This document shows, one piece after another, positions 17,630-30,451 of a DNA stretch of 47,500 nt. Each line of letters starts with the position of its first letter. Position 1 is the stretch's first letter. The notes beneath the pieces are model-generated. The model had not been told where the DNA came from. It ran no database searches and worked only from the letters and a program-made list of their open reading frames with translations. Position numbers and translations under genes: made by a program. The DNA is taken from assembly GCA_012295275.1 (NCBI GenBank), contig CM022677.1:19644041-19691540 (forward strand), read 5' to 3'. The stretch is from Chrysomallon squamiferum (taxonomy: Eukaryota; Mollusca; Gastropoda; Neomphalida; Peltospiridae).

Positions 17630-18182
17630 ATGCCGGAAGATGTCAAACTGGTGTCTCTCTCTCTGACTCTCTCTATCTGTGTCTCTGTCTCTCTCTCTCT
17701 CTCTGAGTCTCTCTCTGTTTGTCTCTGTCTCTCTGTTTATCTCTGTCTCTCTATCTGTCTCTCTGTCTCTATCTCTCTGTCTGTCTCTCTCTCACTGTCT
17801 CTCTCTCTCTCTCAGTCTCGTCCTCTCTTTTCTTTCTCGATTTCGTATATATATATATATATACGTATGTGCTTCTTGTTATGGTGTTGATGATGATGAT
17901 GATGATGATGATATAGATGGTGATGATAGAATATTATTATTATTGTTGTTGTTGTTGTTGTTGTTGTCGTCGTCGTCGTCATTGTTATTTTTCTCAGAAC
18001 TACTGTGAAAGCATAAACACTTATCTGGCTGTCATCACTTCTGCCAAAGAAGAAGAATATCTTCGTAACCATGTTACTGTTTGCATTTATATCGCGGGTA
18101 TGGTTACAAATGGAACGATGACCAGTGTTGGTACATGTGGGGATTCATATGTGAACAAAAAGCGAACGTCTGTGAAGATTAA
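17630..18182 (+). pseudogene. Collapsed C-type lectin pseudogene, unit 5 (founder type of the tandem copies)
   Basis: No exon 1. Exon 2 is reduced to 23 bases (17630-17652, DAGRCQT), then CT repeat (to about 17826). Exon 3 starts at 17998 (NYCESINTYLAVITSAKEEEYLRN in two parts) after an intact AG. Near 18075 it passes directly into the last third of exon 4 (CTGTTTGCA...GGTTACAAATGGAACG), with no intron 3, so the exon 4 part is read out of frame to the old stop at 18180-18182. An AATAAA signal follows. The same structure occurs three more times on the minus strand (38341-43106). Confidence 0.8.
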
Positions 18183-18204
18183 TTTGAAAATAAAATATTA
18201 TATA

Positions 18205-19290
<1,086 letters not shown>

Positions 19291-19584
19291 ACAGTCACTC
19301 ACTCACACATTCACGCACGCACAAACACACGCACACAAACCAACAAGCATACATTTGCAGCAAACATTAACAAATACAGATTCATTTGCTCCCTAACACA
19401 CGTATATACACATATACACACAGTCTCACCCCGTTTCACAAAGAAAAACAAACACATACTGAAATACACACTTGCACAGACATAAACAAATCCACTCTCC
19501 AAATAAATAAATAAAAAAATTAAAAAAAAATTACGTTTGTAAATATCATGAGAACTTAATTTTTGCTATAAATGCACCTCACAT
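19291..19584 (+). other. CA-rich spacer
   Basis: CA/ACGC-rich sequence followed by ATAAATAAATAA and TTTTTGCTATAAATGCACCT, the usual boundary before the minisatellite. No gene seen. Confidence 0.55.
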
Positions 19585-19706
19585 CCAGAAATATTACTTG
19601 ACCCTTTCTTTTAAATCACGTGAGCCTTTCTTTTACATAACGTGAACCTTTCTTTTAAATCACGTGAGCCTTTCTTTTAAATCACGTGAGCATTTCTTTT
19701 GCAGAT
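19585..19706 (+). repeat. E-box minisatellite, short array
   Basis: Five or so units of CACGTGAGCCTTTCTTTTAAAT; the last ends CTTTTGCAG directly before the exon 4 tail fragment. Confidence 0.85.
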
Positions 19707-19783
19707 GAACGATGGTGAATGCAATTGGGATTCATATGTGAACAAAAAGCGAACATTTGTGAAGATTAATTTGAAAATAAGCA
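19707..19783 (+). pseudogene. Captured tail of lectin exon 4
   Basis: About 77 bases matching the end of exon 4 through the stop and AAAATAA. It is inserted exactly between TTTTGCAG and CAACCATGTGACATA, which are adjacent in arrays lacking it (for example near 16545 and 25000). Copies on the minus strand are at 37092, 39753 and 44087, and one is merged into 42550. Confidence 0.7.
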
Positions 19784-19799
19784 ACCATGTGACATACTG

Positions 19800-19994
19800 G
19801 CATCAGATAGATGAATATAGATAGATAAACAGATAGATGAAGATATAATATATATAAATATAGACACAGATATATCTAGATAGGTATGTAGATATATACA
19901 GTACTATAGGATACGTTAACGTTATAGGAAATGATCAGTTAAAACTGTTGAAAAATGTTACGTCTGGGCTGCAGGGAAACAAGGGGAGACAACA
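19800..19994 (+). other. GATA-derived stretch and module boundary
   Basis: Degenerate GATA repeats (to about 19890), then the ACGTCTGGGCTGCAGGGAAA boundary that precedes the conserved frame. Confidence 0.5.
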
Positions 19995-20100
19995 ATGGTG
20001 AAGCATGCATCTTTCTTAGTTAAGGTGGTTAGGGTTATGCCGCAGGTCAGTGTATTTGAAATGTGCACCTCTAACACAGAAAAAGTAAAGTAGGTCATAA
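19995..20100 (+). pseudogene. Conserved 62-codon frame, truncated
   Basis: Begins MVKHASFLVKVVRVMPQVS and reaches EKVK then TAG. It then runs into CTTACTTACTTACTTAATC of the upstream block; the C-terminal half is gone. The plus-strand mirror of the truncated copy at 36555-36678. Confidence 0.4.
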
Positions 20101-20119
20101 AAAGCTTTTTCTTCTGCCT

Positions 20120-20829
20120 GACTTACTTACTTACTTAATCAAAACTCCTAAAACAATCGATGTATTCCAGAAGTTCGCACTTTTCCGGAAGTGTTGGACA
20201 CGTCAACAAAAATATAACTCAGATTTTTTCAACTGGGGGTATTGTTTTTGTTGTTGTTATTGTTACTGTTGCTTTTTATTATCATTATTATTATTTCTTC
20301 TTTGTTTTTAATATTTTTTCTTTTAAGATTTTGAATTATCAATTCTGAAAAATATCAGATTCCTCATTTATTTTACTAGTAATTTTTTGCTCTTTTCAGT
20401 TACTTTTAATTGCAGTGAAGATAATTTCACTAGAATCTAGAAAATGATAATAAGAGAAAACGGCAAGCTGAACACTGCATAGAACAAATATTTAATTTCA
20501 AATAACGTTTGATACAGTCTGTCTAGAAAACGTTTTGAGATACGTGAAAAATACTTTATCATTTTGCCTGTCTGTACGTAATTAAAAAATATATATAAAA
20601 AATCACTTTAAGTTTAAAAACTGACTGATTTTTGTTTTCTTTTCTTGCCTTTTTGGGGCGATGCTTTCTTCTGGCCTTTTTTGTCTCTCATTTTTAATAA
20701 AATCTTGAAGAAAACATAATTTACAAAAACGCTAATTGAAACTGTATCGGATATATGTAAAATACGTCATCTGGAAGACGAGGTCTAGGTATGACGTCAT
20801 GCTGCCTTGAAGCACTAACTCTACGGCTA

Positions 20830-20880
<51 letters not shown>

Positions 20881-21653
20881 GAAGTGATTCTACTGGAAAA
20901 AAAGTAATAAATAGCATCCGAGAATATTGAAGGTATATGACGACTGATGTAAGAGTACGAGAGAAAAACAATTGTAATAAAATGATAATATATTTACTAT
21001 GATAATATGAAAAAAAACGAAGTATTTCCAGTTTATGTTCTCGGAATTTCATTTCTTTTGCTCTATTGTTTCAAGCTTTATTAAAATAAATACTCACAAT
21101 AAATTCTCATTTTTTCCTTTAAACGCACGATAACTCCATGAAATTTTCACTAAAATTCTACCGAACGTAAAGTTAGACGTAATTAACTATATATAAATAT
21201 AATTCTAAACATTTAATCTACTGAAGCAGAAAAAGAATAAGTAACAGTATCTGTTCACACCACCAAACAGGATATAATTATAATCTGTTTACGCTCCAAT
21301 ATTTGTTTCCGATCCACACACATAAACACCCACAGATGAATGTAACATCTCTTACTCACTCGAACAGTTTCTATAATTAAAAACAGTTTCAACTTACAAA
21401 CCACAGCTGTGCTTACACGTACATACATACATGTGATGATAATTAATTGTCACCTTCTTCATTTCGTTTTGATGAGTAGTATAATATCTCTTTGTGACAA
21501 ATACAGATTCTATAATTAAAAACAGTTTTAAGTTACAAACAACAGCTGTGCTTATACGTACATACATACATGTGACGTTAATTAATTTTCACCTTTTTGA
21601 TTTCGGTTTTCAATAAAAAGGATCAGAAGGCTGTTTCTGCTAAAATATAAATC
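20120..21653 (+). other. Upstream block of lectin unit 7
   Basis: Standard module order: CTTAC run, GTT run, AGCTGAACACTGCATAG, CRE-like site, TAA array (about 20830-20876), TATATAAATATA (about 21189-21200), and doubled ~125 bp repeat (about 21366-21610). No exon seen. Confidence 0.6.
20792..20799. promoter_or_regulatory. TGACGTCA (CRE palindrome) upstream of unit 7
   Basis: Core kept although the flank has changed (GCTGCC instead of ACTGCC). Half-site ACGTCAT at about 20765. Confidence 0.5.
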
Positions 21654-22094
21654 GTGAAAACGTTCGTTTTTATTCTTGTCTTCATTTTTTCCAGTTTTGT
21701 AGTGTGCAGGTAAATTTATTTTTACTTTTTGAAAGGATCTATATTTTATAATAGAAGTAGTGGTAGTAGTTGTAGCCATACCGTCTGTAAAAGTAGTATT
21801 AGTAATAGTATCAGTATGGTAGTCGGTGCAGTAGTATAAATAGAATTGGTATTAATATCACTTTCTCTTTGTGTATTTGTTTTATTTTTCATTATTTATA
21901 TATATATAAGTGTGTGTTAGTGTCTGTGTTGGCGCGTGTGTATGTGAGTGCGTTTAATACAAATTTTGAGAGAAATCTTTATATTTTTACTAAGATGCCG
22001 GAATCTGCCAACCTGGTTTTATTCCTTATGGAAACAGAAGTTGCTACTGGTTTTCCCGTAGATCAGTGACAGCTTCGTGGATTGACGCAAAGAT

Positions 22095-22095
22095 G

Positions 22096-22160
<65 letters not shown>

Positions 22161-22412
22161 TTCGTATATACATATGGGAAAATATATATTTAAGTTAATA
22201 AAAATGCATGTATTTTTATATTAACGTTTTTGAATAATAAATGCAATGAGTACTGTTTTCTTTTTTAATAACTCTGTACCTGCTCTCTCTCTCTCTTGCT
22301 CTCTTTCTCATTCTCTCTGTCTCTCTTTCTCTCTTTCTCATTCTCTCTCTCTCGCTCTCTTTCTCATTCTCTCTGTCTCTCTTTCTCTCTTTCTCATTCT
22401 ATCTCTCTCTTT

Positions 22413-22480
<68 letters not shown>
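22095..22480. repeat. (CT)n tracts in intron 2 of unit 7
   Basis: Pure CT (about 22095-22157), an intervening element (see 22186-22285), then CT with TTTCTCATT interruptions at about 18-60 bp spacing (about 22286-22478). Confidence 0.9.
22186..22285 (-). mobile_element. Partial copy of the MITE-like element at 46860-47045
   Basis: Reverse-complement match to 46880-46975 (TTAATAAAAATGCATGTATT, GAATAATAAATGC, TTTTCTTTTTTAATAAC). It is cut off by CT repeat before its terminal repeat. Both copies lie in lectin intron 2 between (CT)n and exon 3. Confidence 0.55.
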
Positions 22481-23183
22481 TTCATATAATAATAATAATA
22501 ATATATGTATGCTTCTAGTGATGGAGTTGTTGATGATTATGATGATTAAAATTATTATTAGTAGTAGTAGTAGTGGTAGTAGAACTAGTAGTAGTATTAC
22601 TATAGTCTACGTCGTCGTCGTTGTTGTTCCTCAGAACTACTGTGAAAGCATGAACTCTTATCTTTCTGTCATCACTTCTGACAAAGAATACGAATATCTT
22701 CGTAACCATGTTGTGAAACAGTCAGAAAGTAAGTCTGAATTTTATAATTACATAATTAAATAAAAACGTGAAAAAATAAATAAGAAGATCTGTAGAACAC
22801 ACACACATACGCACACACGCACACACACACACACACACACGTACATATACACACCCACACACACATACACTAGTATATTAATTTAAAGTAATAGCCAAGA
22901 ACGAAACAAAACTGAAATTTTCGCAATTTATTTAACAGTGGGTGTTTAGTGGGTCGGGTCTAGTGATATGCAAGTTGAAGGTCGTTTCCAGTGGAAACGG
23001 AATGGCCATAAATCAGAAGATCTAAGTTATACAAACTGGGATTCGGGCCAACCCAATAATTCAGGAGGAGGAGAGAACTGTTTGCAGTTGAGGGGCGCAT
23101 TCAGTTACAGATGGAATGATGAACCATGTTCGTTGAAGAGGGGATTCATATGTGAACAAAAAGCGAACGTCTGTAGAGATTAA

Positions 23184-24306
<1,123 letters not shown>

Positions 24307-24708
24307 ATTAATAAATTTAATGAAAAAAAAACAAAAACAAAATACCTTTGTAAATATCATGAGAACTTTATTTTTGCTATAAATGCACCTAACAGCCACT
24401 GTGCAAACATACTAAACTACAACCACGAACTCCCAGACAGTCTACTCTGTAGTCCTGCGTCTAGACACTGCTGCTTTAACAATTGCTGCACCTGCAACGT
24501 CGAAAATGATTCGGATGAAAGAATTTCAAATGTTGTAGAAAAAGAGAACAACTACATTTCCACACAATTCATGGAGCACTGCTGTATTAAACGAAAGGAG
24601 ACAACAGTTGATACAACGGAGCGAGAAGAAACTGAAGATAGCGAGAATGAGGAGCTGCTACATGTTGAATTTCTGAAAATTACACGTGTCAGTACTAAAA
24701 CGAGATAA
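24307..24708 (+). other. Unidentified open reading segment, copy 2 (no stop for ~133 codons)
   Basis: Open frame ending TAA at 24706-24708. The plausible coding part starts after CACCTAACAG (near 24394) and reads NILNYNHELPDSLLCS, CCFNNCCTCNVENDSDERIS, QFMEHCCIKRKETTVDT, then an acidic stretch REETEDSENEELLHVEFL. Cys-rich then acidic. It lacks an initiating Met upstream of QFM, so it would need an upstream exon. The copy at 15915-16218 shares its end but has one TAG. Unknown family; possibly a transposon or host-gene exon fragment. Confidence 0.4.
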
Positions 24709-24710
24709 AA

Positions 24711-25007
24711 GTGAGCTTTTCATTTAGAGAAACATCATATGAGCCTTTGTTTTAAAGAAACATCACGTGAGCCTTTGTTTTACAGAATGATCACGTGAGC
24801 CTTTGTTTTACAGAATGATCACGTGAGCCTTTGTTTTACAGAATGATCACGTGACCCTTTTTTTCACAGAAACATCACATGAGCCTTTCTTTTACACATA
24901 GTGTGAGCCTTTCTTTTTACATCGAGTGAGCCTTTCTTTCACAGAAACATCCCTTGAGCCTCTCTTTTACAGAAACATCACGAGAGCCTTTCTTTTGCAG
25001 CAACCAT
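24711..25007 (+). repeat. E-box minisatellite
   Basis: About ten units of GTGAGCCTTTNNTTTACAGA with ATGATCACGTGAG and AAACATCACGTGAG joints. It starts three bases after the TAA of the open segment and ends TTTTGCAGCAACCATGTG. Confidence 0.9.
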
Positions 25008-25019
25008 GTGACATATTGG

Positions 25020-25145
25020 CATCAGATAGATAGATATATATAGACAGATAGATAGATAGATAGAGAGAGAGAGATAGATACATACATACATACATACATA
25101 CATACATACATACATACATACATACTTACATACATACATACATAC
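25020..25145. repeat. (GATA)n then (CATA)n microsatellites
   Basis: GATA to about 25078, then CATA to about 25143. Confidence 0.9.
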
Positions 25146-25495
25146 AGTGTACTACAGGATACCTTGACATGTTATAGAAAATGATCAGTCAAAACTGTTG
25201 TAAAACCGTACATCTGGGCAGCAGTGAAACAAAGGGAGATAATAATGGTGAAATGTGCATCTTTCTTTGTTAAGGTGGTTAGGGTTATGCCGCAGGTTAG
25301 TGTATTCTCTGTCTCTCTCATTCACACACGCACACACAAACACACGCACACAGACAAACAAACATACATTTACATCAAACAGTAACATATACACATTCAC
25401 CTGCACACTAACAAACATACACACACATAAACACACAAACACAGTCTCAGCCCGTCTCACAAAACAAAACCACAGGGAAACAAGGGGAGATAATA
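25146..25495 (+). other. Half-module and CA-rich spacer
   Basis: As at 16691-17095: GGGAGATAATAATGG half-module, CA-rich stretch, then the module restarts at about 25480. Confidence 0.55.
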
Positions 25496-25684
25496 ATGGT
25501 GAAATATGAATCTTTCTTAGTTACTGTGGTTAGAGTTAAGCCGCAGGTCAGTGTATTTGAAATATGTATCTCTAACACAGAAAAACTAAACGAGGCCATC
25601 AAAAGCTTTTACTTCTGCCCCAAACATCAGAGGAGCTGCTCGGTTTATGTCTTGTCTTGGAAGATGGTCGGTGTGTTCCACTGA
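25496..25684 (+). other. Conserved 62-codon reading frame, intact
   Basis: Begins MVKYESFLVTVVRVKPQVS and ends SVYVLSWKMVGVFH before TGA. Same length as 3556, 17096 and 31206. Confidence 0.35.
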
Positions 25685-26184
25685 TTCTGGCGAATGATAA
25701 AATATAATGAAGAGTTCAGGACTGTGATTAATGATGCTTTTGAAGACAATTTCTTGTTCTTTAAGAATTTAGTAACAGTATTTATTTTAATAAAGTTTGA
25801 AGCAACAGAGTAAATAAATGACATTCTGGGAGCATCAATTGCAATTACTTCGTTGTATTTCAGGTTATCATCGTAGGTATGGTATCATTTTATGACTGTT
25901 TTCTTTATAATGATAAAGTATAATAAAGAGTTTTCCGTCATAAATCTGTGATAAACAGATAGTCTCTGTGTATGTACGTATGTATCTCCGTACGTATGTA
26001 TCAATGTGTGTATTTTTAGTTGTATCTATGTGTTTAAATGTATATAGATTTTTATTTATTTCTTTACTTACTTACTTTCTTAAACAAAACTCTTAAAACA
26101 ATCGAAGTATTCCGGAAGTTCGCACTTTTTCGGAAGTGTTGGACACGTCAGCAAAAATATAACTGCGATTTTTTCAATTAGGGG

Positions 26185-26216
<32 letters not shown>

Positions 26217-26454
26217 TTGTTATTGTTCCTTTTTATTATCATTATTATTACTTCTTGTTTTTCTTCTCTTTTTTTTCCTTATACGATTTTGAATTATCAG
26301 TTCTGAACAATATCAGATTTCTCATTTATTTTCCTAATAATTTTCTACTCTTTTCAGTTCCTTTTAATTGCAGTGAAGATAATTTCACTAGAATCTAGCA
26401 ACTGACAATAAGAGACAACGGCAAGCTGAACGCTGCATAGAACAAATATTTAAT

Positions 26455-26516
26455 GGAAATGGAAATGGAAAAAAATTAACGTGCTAATCAGAGCAAGCTG
26501 TTGTGAAGCACGTCTG
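26455..26516. mobile_element. Private ~62 bp insertion in the upstream block
   Basis: Interrupts ATATTTAATTTGAAATAACG, which is continuous in the other units. The insert has GGAAAT repeats, an A-run, TTAACGTGCTAATCAG and AAGCACGTC. It resembles about 10295-10345. Possibly a truncated retroelement end; class unknown. Confidence 0.4.
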
Positions 26517-26792
26517 AAATAACGTTTGATGTAGTCTGCCTAGAAAACGTTTTCATGTAGTCTGCCTAGAAAACGTTTTCAGAAACGTGAAAAACAAAAA
26601 AAAATGACTTTAAATTTAAAAACTTACTGATTTTTTTTTCCTTTCTTGCCTTTTTGGGATAGTACTTTCTTCTGGCCTTTTTTGTCTCTCATTTTTAACA
26701 AAATCTTGAAGAAAACATAATTTACAAAAACGCTAATTGAAAATGGATCGGATATATGAAAAATACGTCATCCGGAAGACGAGGCCTAGGTA

Positions 26793-26800
26793 TGACGTCA
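26793..26800. promoter_or_regulatory. TGACGTCA (CRE palindrome) upstream of unit 8
   Basis: Conserved core and flanks, with TACGTCATC about 30 bases before it and the TAA array 30 bases after. Confidence 0.5.
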
Positions 26801-26828
26801 TACTGCCTTGAAGCACTAACTCTACGGC

Positions 26829-26872
<44 letters not shown>

Positions 26873-28253
26873 GAAGTGATTCTAATGGAAAAAAAAAGTA
26901 ATAAATAGCATCCGAGCATATTGAAGGTATATGACGACTGAAGTAAGATTATTAGAACAATATATAATGGTAATAAAATGATAATATATTTACTATGATA
27001 ACATGAAAAATGAATTATTTCCAGTTTATGTTCTCGGAATTTCGTTTATTTTGCTCTATTGTTTCAAGCTTTATTAAAATAAATACTCACAGTAAATTCT
27101 CATTTTTTCCTTTAAACGCACGATAACTCCATGAAATTTTCACTAAAATTCTGCCGAACGTAAAGTTAGACGTAATTAACTATATATAAATATAATTCTA
27201 AACATTTCATCTATTGAACCAGAAAAAGAATAAGTAACAGTATCTCTTCACACCACCTAACAGGATGTAATAATAATCTGTTTACGCTGCAATATTTGTT
27301 TCCGATCCACACACATAAACACCCACAGATGAATGTAACATCTCTTACTCACTCATACAGTTTCTATAATTAAAAACAGTTTCAACTTACAAACCACAGC
27401 TGTGCTTACACGTACATACATACATGTGACGTTAATTAATTGTCACCTTCTTGATTTCGTTTTGATGAGTAGTATAATATCTCTTTCTCACACATACAGA
27501 TTTTATAATTGAAAACAGTTTTAAGTTACAAACAACAGCTGTGCTTATACCTACATACATACATACATGTGACGTTAATTAATTTTCACCTTTTTGATTT
27601 CGTTTTGCAATAAAAAGGATCAGAAGCTTGTTTCTGCTAAAGTAAAAATCATGAACGTTTACGTTTTAATCGTCGTCTTCGTCTCAGTTTTGCAGTGTGC
27701 AGGTACATTTATTTTACAACTAAATTTAGAAGAACAAAAGGGCTTCATTCGCTATATTATTTTGAAAGAATCTATATTTTATAATAGAAGTAGTGGTAGT
27801 AATAGTATCAGTAAGGTAATCATTGTAGTAGAATTGGTATTAATAGTAGAATTAGTAATAAAGTACCAGTAAATTCAGTAGCATTACTAACAGGAAAAGT
27901 ACAACGAAGATCTGATATCTGTTTTAGTTGCTTTATATGTTTTAAAACGTCTTAATTTCTGTTTCTCTGTTTGTGTGTGTTTTTGGGGTGGATGTGTGCG
28001 TTAACTTTCTGTTTCTGTATTTGTTTTATTTGTCATTTATTTTTCATTTGGTTTATATATATATATATAAATACATGTGTGTGGCAGTCTGTGTATGCGA
28101 GTGTGTTTAATGTACAATTTGTGACAGAACATTTTTCATTTTGATTCAGATGCTGGAAGATGTCAATCTGGTTTTATTCGTTATGGCAACTTTTGCTACT
28201 GTTTTCCCGTTCTGTGGATTTGTTTTATTTGTCATTTTCTTTTCATTTCTTTA

Positions 28254-28256
<3 letters not shown>

Positions 28257-28311
<55 letters not shown>

Positions 28312-28566
28312 CTCTGTGTCTTCTCTCTCTCAATCTCTGTCTCTCTCTCATTTTCTCTTTCTCTCTTCAGATGCTGGAAGTCTGTCTCTCTCTTCTCTCT
28401 CTCTTTTATTCTCTCTCTCTATGGCTGTCAGTCTGTCTATCTGGTTTCTCTCTGTCTCTGTCTCTGACAGCTTCTGTCTCTCTCTCTCTCTCTCTAAAGT
28501 GTCTCTCTGACTCTCCTCTCTTTCTCTCTCTCTCTCTCTCTGTGTCTCTCTCTCTCTCTGTCTCTC

Positions 28567-28599
<33 letters not shown>

Positions 28600-28642
28600 G
28601 TATGTGTCTGTCTTTCTCTCTGTCTCTCTCTCTGTCTCTCTC

Positions 28643-28718
<76 letters not shown>

Positions 28719-28808
28719 TTCTCTGTATGTCTGTCTCACTCTCTCTCTGTCTGTCTCTCTCTGTATGTCTGTCTGTCTCTGCCTCCCTCTCTGTCTCTGT
28801 CTCTCTCG
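28257..28808. repeat. Interrupted (CT)n tract of intron 2, unit 8
   Basis: CT repeat with GT, TTTT and TATG interruptions; contains the scattered exon 2 words described at 28371-28499. Confidence 0.85.
28371..28499 (+). pseudogene. Exon 2 relic interleaved with CT repeat
   Basis: TTCAG then ATGCTGGAAG repeats the acceptor and first bases of exon 2. Downstream, in exon order, come TTTTATTC, TATGGC, CTGGTTT, TGACAGCTTC and AAAG, separated by runs of TCTC or TGTC. The first word (15 bases with the acceptor) cannot be chance; the later words are individually weak but collinear. Confidence 0.55.
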
Positions 28809-29612
28809 ATTTTGTATATATATGTTTCTACTGATGGTGTTCACGATGATGGTGATGATGATGATGATGCTGGTAATGATGATGATGGTTATGATAGAAT
28901 ATTATTATTATTATTAATATTATTATTACTGTTCCCGTCGTCGTTGTTGTTTCTCAGAACTACTGTGAAAGCATGAACTCCTATCTTGCTATCATCACTT
29001 CTGACAAAGAAGATGAATATCTTCGTAACCATGTTCTGAAACAGTCAACAAGTAAGTCTGTATTTATAATTATATAATCATGTAAAAAAGCAAACAATAA
29101 ATAAGTAATATCTGTTTGCTTCACTGTATATTATTATTGTATAAGTTTATAAACCAGCTAATTCTGGTTTACCTTTCAAACCTTTTTTGGGGCGATGGTT
29201 TATTCTGGCCCTTTTCATCTTATATAACCCAAACACACAGCACATACACACAAACACACAACAAACACACACACACACACACACATACACAAAAACACAT
29301 TAGCATATTACTAAAAATTAATATCAAGAACGAAACAAAACTAAAATTTTCACAATTTATTTAACAGCAGATATATACTGGATCGGGGCTAATGACATCC
29401 AAGTTGAAGGTCGTTTCCAGTGGAAACAGAAAGACAACAAATCGAAATATTTGAGGTATACTAATTGGTATCCGGGCCAACCCGATAACGCAGGAGGTCA
29501 AGAGAACTGTTTGGAAATGAGGGGCGAACATGGTTACAGATGGAATGATGAACCATGTTCGGTGATGAGAGGATTCATATGCGAACAAAAAGCGAACATC
29601 TGTAGAGATTAA

Positions 29613-29768
29613 TTTGAAAATAAAATATTATATAATTCATTTATCTATTTTCTCTCTATGAATACTACTACTATTACTACTACTACTACTATACTACTGC
29701 TGCTGCTACTATTGTTAATAACAGCAATAGTAATAACAATAACAACAGCTACCGCAACAGCGTAAGAA

Positions 29769-29860
<92 letters not shown>
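29613..29860 (+). repeat. 3' flank of unit 8 with (GA)n tract
   Basis: TAC runs and ACAGCAATAGTAATAACAAT as at 14712-14900, then GA (about 29772-29860). Confidence 0.7.
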
Positions 29861-29863
<3 letters not shown>

Positions 29864-30018
29864 TGCAGTTATGTACAAATACTGTGACGTCATGATTTTG
29901 GACATTACGTGTTGATAACGTCACACGGCAGTTTTATATAAATATGGTAACGCCTACCTAACGTATTTCGTGCATATATAATAAACAGCAAACTCACTGT
30001 ATAATTTATTTATTTTAT

Positions 30019-30019
<1 letters not shown>
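29861..30019. other. Unique ~160 bp segment inserted within GA repeat
   Basis: Flanked on both sides by GA tracts. It holds TGACGTCA (29885-29892), ACGTCACA, a TTTATATAAATATGG TATA-like stretch and ATATAATAAACAGC. It has no second copy in the window. Could be an inserted element or a promoter fragment. Confidence 0.4.
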
Positions 30020-30079
<60 letters not shown>

Positions 30080-30451
30080 ATATATATTCACACAATACTA
30101 TGTAAAAATGATATGACGTTACTGTTATAAATGTAACATAATATTTTATTTATTTCATTTATTTTTCGCTGCTGCCCACGTTGTAGTAATATGAACTTGT
30201 TGTTGTTGTTAGATGCAGCTGGTGTGAATGGATTTGTCATTCTTGATTTTAAAATACAGATTAAAAATTATACAAAAGCAAACACACACTACCACTCACA
30301 TCTACACACCTTCATATGCACACAGTCACTCACTCACACACACGCTCGTAATAACACACGCACACATGAATACATTTACAGCAAACATTAACAAATACAC
30401 ATTCACATGCACACTAACAAATACAGACACACACACACATAGATATATTTT
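30020..30451 (+). other. (GA)n then 3'-flank module and CA-rich spacer
   Basis: GA tract (30020-30075), ATACTATGTAAAAATGATATG flank, TTCGCTGCTGCCCACG, then CA-rich sequence. No gene seen. Confidence 0.6.

Larger units (their letters stand above)
21654..23183 (+). pseudogene. C-type lectin pseudogene, unit 7
   Basis: Exon 1 relic 21654-21709 has GTG in place of ATG and is 56 rather than 52 bases, so start and frame are lost. Exon 2 21995-22092 is full (DAGICQPGFIPYGNRSCYW...WIDAK) with one extra codon, but its donor reads ATGAGT. Exon 3 22635-22728 is intact with AG and GT. Exon 4 22939-23183 has TAG at 22947-22949 where others have Tyr, then continues open through GRFQWKRNGHKSEDLSYTNW, GQPNNSGGGENC, YRWNDEPC and GFICEQKANVCRD. 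The sugar tripeptide is QPN. AATAAA follows the stop. Confidence 0.85.
25685..27650 (+). other. Upstream block of lectin unit 8
   Basis: Standard module order with TAA array (about 26829-26868), TATATAAATATA (about 27181-27192) and doubled ~125 bp repeat (about 27358-27605). It carries a private insert at 26455-26516 and a short tandem repeat of GTAGTCTGCCTAGAAAACG (about 26530-26580). Confidence 0.6.
27651..29612 (+). pseudogene. C-type lectin, unit 8 (exons 1, 3 and 4 intact, exon 2 destroyed)
   Basis: Exon 1 27651-27702 encodes MNVYVLIVVFVSVLQCA with a GT donor. Exon 3 28958-29051 (NYCESMNSYLAIITSDKED) and exon 4 29368-29612 (DIYWIGANDIQVEGRFQW, GQPDNAGGQENC, YRWNDEPC, GFICEQKANICRD) are open with intact splice sites; exon 4 has a CAGCAG tandem acceptor. 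A poly(A) signal is at 29619-29624. Exon 2 fails twice. At 28150 it starts normally (DAGRCQSGFIRYGNFCYC) but loses a base and departs near 28211 into intron-1-like sequence. A second start at 28371 is broken up by CT repeats. Skipping exon 2 would shift the frame, so a normal product is unlikely. Confidence 0.75.

Noticed and set aside
24307-24420. First part of the open segment as genuine coding sequence
   Set aside because: It is A-rich flank shared with spacers that have no open frame; only the part after about 24394 looks protein-like.
25315-25480. CA-rich frames with Thr-His repeats (also 4238, 15500, 19285, 40265, 44823)
   Set aside because: Low-complexity translation of CA/TG-rich spacers.
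29361-29588. Antisense frame over exon 4 of unit 8
   Set aside because: Shadow of the real exon on the plus strand. The sense translation has all CTLD motifs.
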